From Palsa-892 sp035555855 (lineage in GTDB: Bacteria > Pseudomonadota > Alphaproteobacteria > Rhizobiales > Xanthobacteraceae), in NCBI GenBank assembly GCA_035555855.1, contig DATMGD010000071.1:62001-126000 (forward strand): 64,000 nucleotides of DNA. The letters are read 5' to 3'. How positions within the stretch are numbered: position 1 is the stretch's first letter; every line of letters begins with the position of its first letter. This document shows positions 61,800-64,000 of the stretch, in pieces. A program made the translations under genes and the position numbers. The notes beneath the pieces are model-generated. The model did not search any database, was not told the DNA's origin, and worked only from the letters and a program-made list of their open reading frames with translations.

Positions 61800-61910
61800 C
61801 TAAATCAGGGGATAAATCGCGCCGAGGATGAGGCCGAGAAAGACCGATGCCGCGAGCAGCATGGTTTGATCCGTGCTCTGCCGTGTGGTTTGCCGCATGA
61901 CTTGCCACAT
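61800..61910 (-). CDS. Small single-span membrane peptide
   Basis: A 36-aa frame beginning MWQVMRQTTRQS, with one hydrophobic segment (LLAASVFLGLILGAIYPLI) at the C-terminus. An excellent SD (GGAGGA, 6 nt before the ATG) supports translation. No family is recognised. It lies just upstream of thyA and could be a small membrane regulator. Confidence 0.6.
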   Translation of the reverse strand: MWQVMRQTTRQSTDQTMLLAASVFLGLILGAIYPLI

Positions 61911-61990
61911 GACGGTTCCTCCGGCCCGTACCCGGAGGACCTAACGCGAACCGGCCTTGCCGGTTCCCTGCTCGCGATCGTTCAGAGCGT

Positions 61991-62326
61991 CTAGTTGCAA
62001 TCACCGTCGGCAGGCATATCGGCGATCAGCTCGACTTCGTCGATCGCCTGCAACTGCAGGCAGCTGAGTGCTGGCGGAACCGTCATATCCGCCAATGCTT
62101 CAGCGGTTGCCGGCGCGTTGATTCGCAGCAGCGCCGGGTTGCCCGGCCCCGGCAAAACCGCAGCGCCTGAGGCCACGCTGCCGGTCACGTCCGGGACATT
62201 TTGAGAGATCGCATGCAAGGCCGCATGCTCGTCGGCATTCAAGTCGGCATCGCCCACGGCTTGCGTCAGGGCGATCAGCCCCACCACCGCAGGCAGCAAC
62301 AGGAGCGGGTTCATAACGACGGCCAT
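61991..62326 (-). CDS. Small exported protein, unknown
   Basis: A protein of about 111 aa with an N-terminal hydrophobic stretch (NPLLLLPAVVGLIALTQAVG) that looks like a signal peptide or anchor, followed by an acidic, Ala/Pro-rich mature part with two Cys (SCLQL and DGDCN). AAGGA upstream favours ATG 62326 over 62332. No family is recognised. Confidence 0.5.
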   Translation of the reverse strand: MAVVMNPLLLLPAVVGLIALTQAVGDADLNADEHAALHAISQNVPDVTGSVASGAAVLPGPGNPALLRINAPATAEALADMTVPPALSCLQLQAIDEVELIADMPADGDCN

Positions 62327-62684
62327 GATCATATTCCTTGTCTTCGTATTCGCGTCGCTGGCGCCGGATCACGAATGATCTTCATCAAGCAAGGCATGCA
62401 GGCATTCGTTCCGCCGCTCACCGACGTTTGAACCGTGCCGACAGTTTCTTGCGAGGAACGTGCCAACTCTTGTGCGTGGCACAAATTTAGTCAGCTATTA
62501 GAATTCCAAATCTAGAATGCAGAATTTAATAAAAAGTGAAAATCAAAACACCGGGCGCGAAAACCAAAAATCGAAAATCAATCGAATATTAGAATCTTGG
62601 CCTCACAGTCGGTGGCGTAACGAAAGTGCCGATTTGATTGCGCATTTGCAATTGGAACCCATGCACTAATTTCCGGAGGCCCGG
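62327..62684. other. AT-rich intergenic region
   Basis: About 350 nt, clearly more AT-rich than its surroundings, with no gene I can support. An inverted repeat GTGCCA-N11-TGGCAC lies at 62460-62482, and several AGAAT/TAGAAT copies occur at about 62499-62595. These could be binding sites for the adjacent TetR-type regulator. Confidence 0.35.
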
Positions 62685-63272
62685 ATGGGACGCCCCGCCC
62701 GCTTCACCGACCACGATCTGATCGCCGCCACGACGCGCGTCGCGGCCCGCCTCGGCCCTGCCCAGACAACGCTCGCCTTGATCGCCAAAGAGGCACGGGC
62801 GCCGGTCGGCTCGGTCTATCACCGCTACCCCTCGAAGGGTGCGCTCTTGGCCGAAGCCTGGATCGAAAGCGCGGCCGCCTTTGGCCTTCGCTTCCGCGCC
62901 GTCCTCGCACAGGCCAAGACGATCGATCAGGCGTTGCAGGCCGCGCTCGTCACGCCGCAGTTCGCCCGCGACAACCACGCCGGCGGCGTCATCCTGTTCA
63001 CCCATCGCCGCGACGATTTCCTGGACGACGCGCCGGAAGAAAGCCGCAACCGGGCCGCGCAGCAAACTTCCGAAGTTCTCCATGAAGTTGCCGATGCCGC
63101 GAAGCGCCTTCTATCCACAGATCCGCGCGGCCGCGACAAGCTGAGCCTTGCGTTGATTGGCCTTCCCTATGGCGCTGTCCGCATGTTTCTTCCGCATGTG
63201 GTGCCGCCCGCCGATCTCGAGAGCGTCATCGCCGAGGCGGCACGTGCAGCGGTAGCTTCCTGTATCCACTGA
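62685..63272 (+). CDS. TetR-family transcriptional regulator
   Basis: A 195-aa regulator: N-terminal HTH (FTDHDLIAATTRVAARLGPAQTTLALIAKEARAPVGSVYHRYPSKGALLAEAW) and a helical C-terminal domain. GGAGG lies 5 nt before the ATG. It has no adjacent divergent partner gene close by; the AT-rich upstream stretch may hold its autoregulatory site. Target unknown. Confidence 0.86.
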   Translation: MGRPARFTDHDLIAATTRVAARLGPAQTTLALIAKEARAPVGSVYHRYPSKGALLAEAWIESAAAFGLRFRAVLAQAKTIDQALQAALVTPQFARDNHAGGVILFTHRRDDFLDDAPEESRNRAAQQTSEVLHEVADAAKRLLSTDPRGRDKLSLALIGLPYGAVRMFLPHVVPPADLESVIAEAARAAVASCIH

Positions 63273-63310
63273 TTGCCCATTGAATCTGCGCGCCGAAAGG
63301 TCCAGATTGC

Positions 63311-63408
63311 CCCTGTTCCGAGGGGTGCCCGGCTGTCGGCCCGGGCTGAGATACCGAGAGTGGTGACCCTCCGAACCTGATCCGGGTCATGCCGGCGAAG
63401 GGACAGGG
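63311..63408 (+). ncRNA. TPP riboswitch (thi element)
   Basis: A complete THI element. P1 pairs 63311-63319 (CCCTGTTCC) with 63400-63408 (GGGACAGGG). Conserved cores AGGGGTGCC, GGCTGAGATACC, CCGAACCTGATCCGGGTCATGCC and GCGAAGGGA are in order. The ATG of the next gene starts 3 nt after P1, so ligand binding would hide its SD, giving translational repression by thiamine pyrophosphate. Confidence 0.95.
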
Positions 63409-63410
63409 AC

Positions 63411-63872
63411 ATGCAAGGCTCGATTTTTTTGGCACGTTTGATCGGCCCCGTTTTGATTACGGTCGGCATTGCGCTCATTTTTAACTCCGACACATACCGC
63501 TATATGGCGGAACAATTTCTGGTCAGCTACGCGCTGATTTACGTCGCAGGCGTCATCGCCCTCTTCTCGGGCCTTGCCATCGTCAATCTGCACAACATCT
63601 GGCAGTGGAAATGGCCGGTGATTATCACCGTGCTCGGCTGGCTCTCGGTGGTTGGCGGCGCAATCCGCATCCTTGTTCCGCAGGAAGGCCAGATCATGGG
63701 CACGGCGATCGTCGGCCTCGATATCTGGCCGGGCATCCCTGGCCTCATCATGCTCGGTTTCGGCCTGTGGCTTTTCTACGAAGGCTACCTCGCCAACACG
63801 CTTCGTGCCCGCCGCGCGGCGGCCGCGAAACATTCCGCTCCCAAGCAAAGCGCCCCAAAACGCAAAAGGTGA
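63411..63872 (+). CDS. TPP-riboswitch-controlled membrane protein, unknown
   Basis: A 153-aa protein with four hydrophobic segments (LARLIGPVLITVGIALIF, YALIYVAGVIALFSGLAIV, WPVIITVLGWLSVVGGAIRI and PGIPGLIMLGFGLWLF) and a Lys/Ala-rich cytoplasmic tail. I recognise no family. Its SD is inside the P1 helix of the TPP riboswitch and its stop is 3 nt before thiC. It should therefore be made when thiamine is short. A role in thiamine or precursor handling is inference. Confidence 0.8.
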   Translation: MQGSIFLARLIGPVLITVGIALIFNSDTYRYMAEQFLVSYALIYVAGVIALFSGLAIVNLHNIWQWKWPVIITVLGWLSVVGGAIRILVPQEGQIMGTAIVGLDIWPGIPGLIMLGFGLWLFYEGYLANTLRARRAAAAKHSAPKQSAPKRKR

Positions 63873-63875
63873 ACT

Positions 63876-64000
63876 ATGAACGTCCATAATCGCGAGATCG
63901 CCACCCCGAAAGTCACCACGGGACCGGTCGTCGGCTCGAAAAAGATTTACTCGACGCCGGAGGCGGCTGCGGACGTTCGCGTGCCTTTGAAAGAGATCGC
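63876..64000 (+). CDS. thiC: Phosphomethylpyrimidine synthase ThiC (N-terminal part, cut by window edge)
   Basis: The first 41 codons of ThiC: MNVHNREIATPKVTTGPVVG, then KKIYSTPEAAADVRVPLKEI, the usual N-terminal pattern before the radical-SAM-like barrel. The enzyme makes HMP-P from AIR for thiamine. AAAAGG precedes the ATG. It is second in the TPP-riboswitch operon. The rest lies beyond the right edge. Confidence 0.85.
   Translation, partial: MNVHNREIATPKVTTGPVVGSKKIYSTPEAAADVRVPLKEI

Overview
The window reads as a GC-rich chromosomal segment of an alphaproteobacterium, most likely of the order Hyphomicrobiales (Rhizobiales). The pointers are the fumC / DUF4169 / ribbon-helix-helix arrangement, the hflK-hflC-DUF2065-degP block, napEDABC without napFGH, Bug/TctC and Liv-type transporters, and a GAGCATGATC-type palindrome. 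I cannot place it to genus. Coding is dense on both strands. No CRISPR array, transposase, integrase or rRNA was seen; one tRNA (Lys-CTT) is present.

Region 1 (0.2-11 kb) is a C1/organosulfonate locus. A four-component Rieske oxygenase runs in the order large subunit, small subunit, Rieske ferredoxin, reductase. The large subunit has 26 residues between its two Rieske ligand pairs, the spacing known for methanesulfonate monooxygenase (MsmABCD), which yields formaldehyde and sulfite. An unknown 251-aa protein is translationally coupled to msmD. Tail to tail with it are a LysR regulator and a divergent operon of a TauE/SafE-type exporter (candidate sulfite exit), a GcvT-like folate enzyme and a PanB-like enzyme. 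On the other side lie an MFS transporter and folD. Three genes of this locus use tetrahydrofolate C1 chemistry.

Region 2 (12.3-22.7 kb) is a run of ten same-strand genes: VanB-like reductase, VanA-like Rieske oxygenase, a complete Liv-type ABC importer, a carboxymuconolactone-decarboxylase-like protein, then S-(hydroxymethyl)glutathione dehydrogenase and glutathione-dependent formaldehyde-activating enzyme. A LysR gene is divergent. This looks like import and oxidative demethylation of a methoxylated compound with its own formaldehyde disposal. Formaldehyde from Region 1 could use the same enzymes.

Region 3 (22.8-33.5 kb) holds a MarC-family membrane protein, the periplasmic nitrate reductase operon napEDABC, tRNA-Lys, a Tat-exported superoxide dismutase, a TctCBA tricarboxylate-type transporter and a secreted protein of four Kazal-like repeats.

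Region 4 (33.6-48.2 kb) carries leuA and ilvBNC, each behind a readable leader-peptide attenuator. Between them are an exported hydrolase, a lipoprotein, PPK2, PdxY, a NitT/TauT-type ABC importer, DedA and an osmoprotectant ABC importer with fused permease and binding protein.

Region 5 (48.2-64 kb) has a cysteine hydrolase with a TetR regulator, a divergent flavoprotein of the HpaB/4-hydroxybutyryl-CoA dehydratase superfamily with rearranged cluster ligands, an AhpD-like protein, miaA, serB, degP, hflCK, fumC, a Spy-like protein, thyA, small membrane or exported proteins, and a TPP riboswitch driving an undescribed membrane protein and thiC, which is cut by the right edge.
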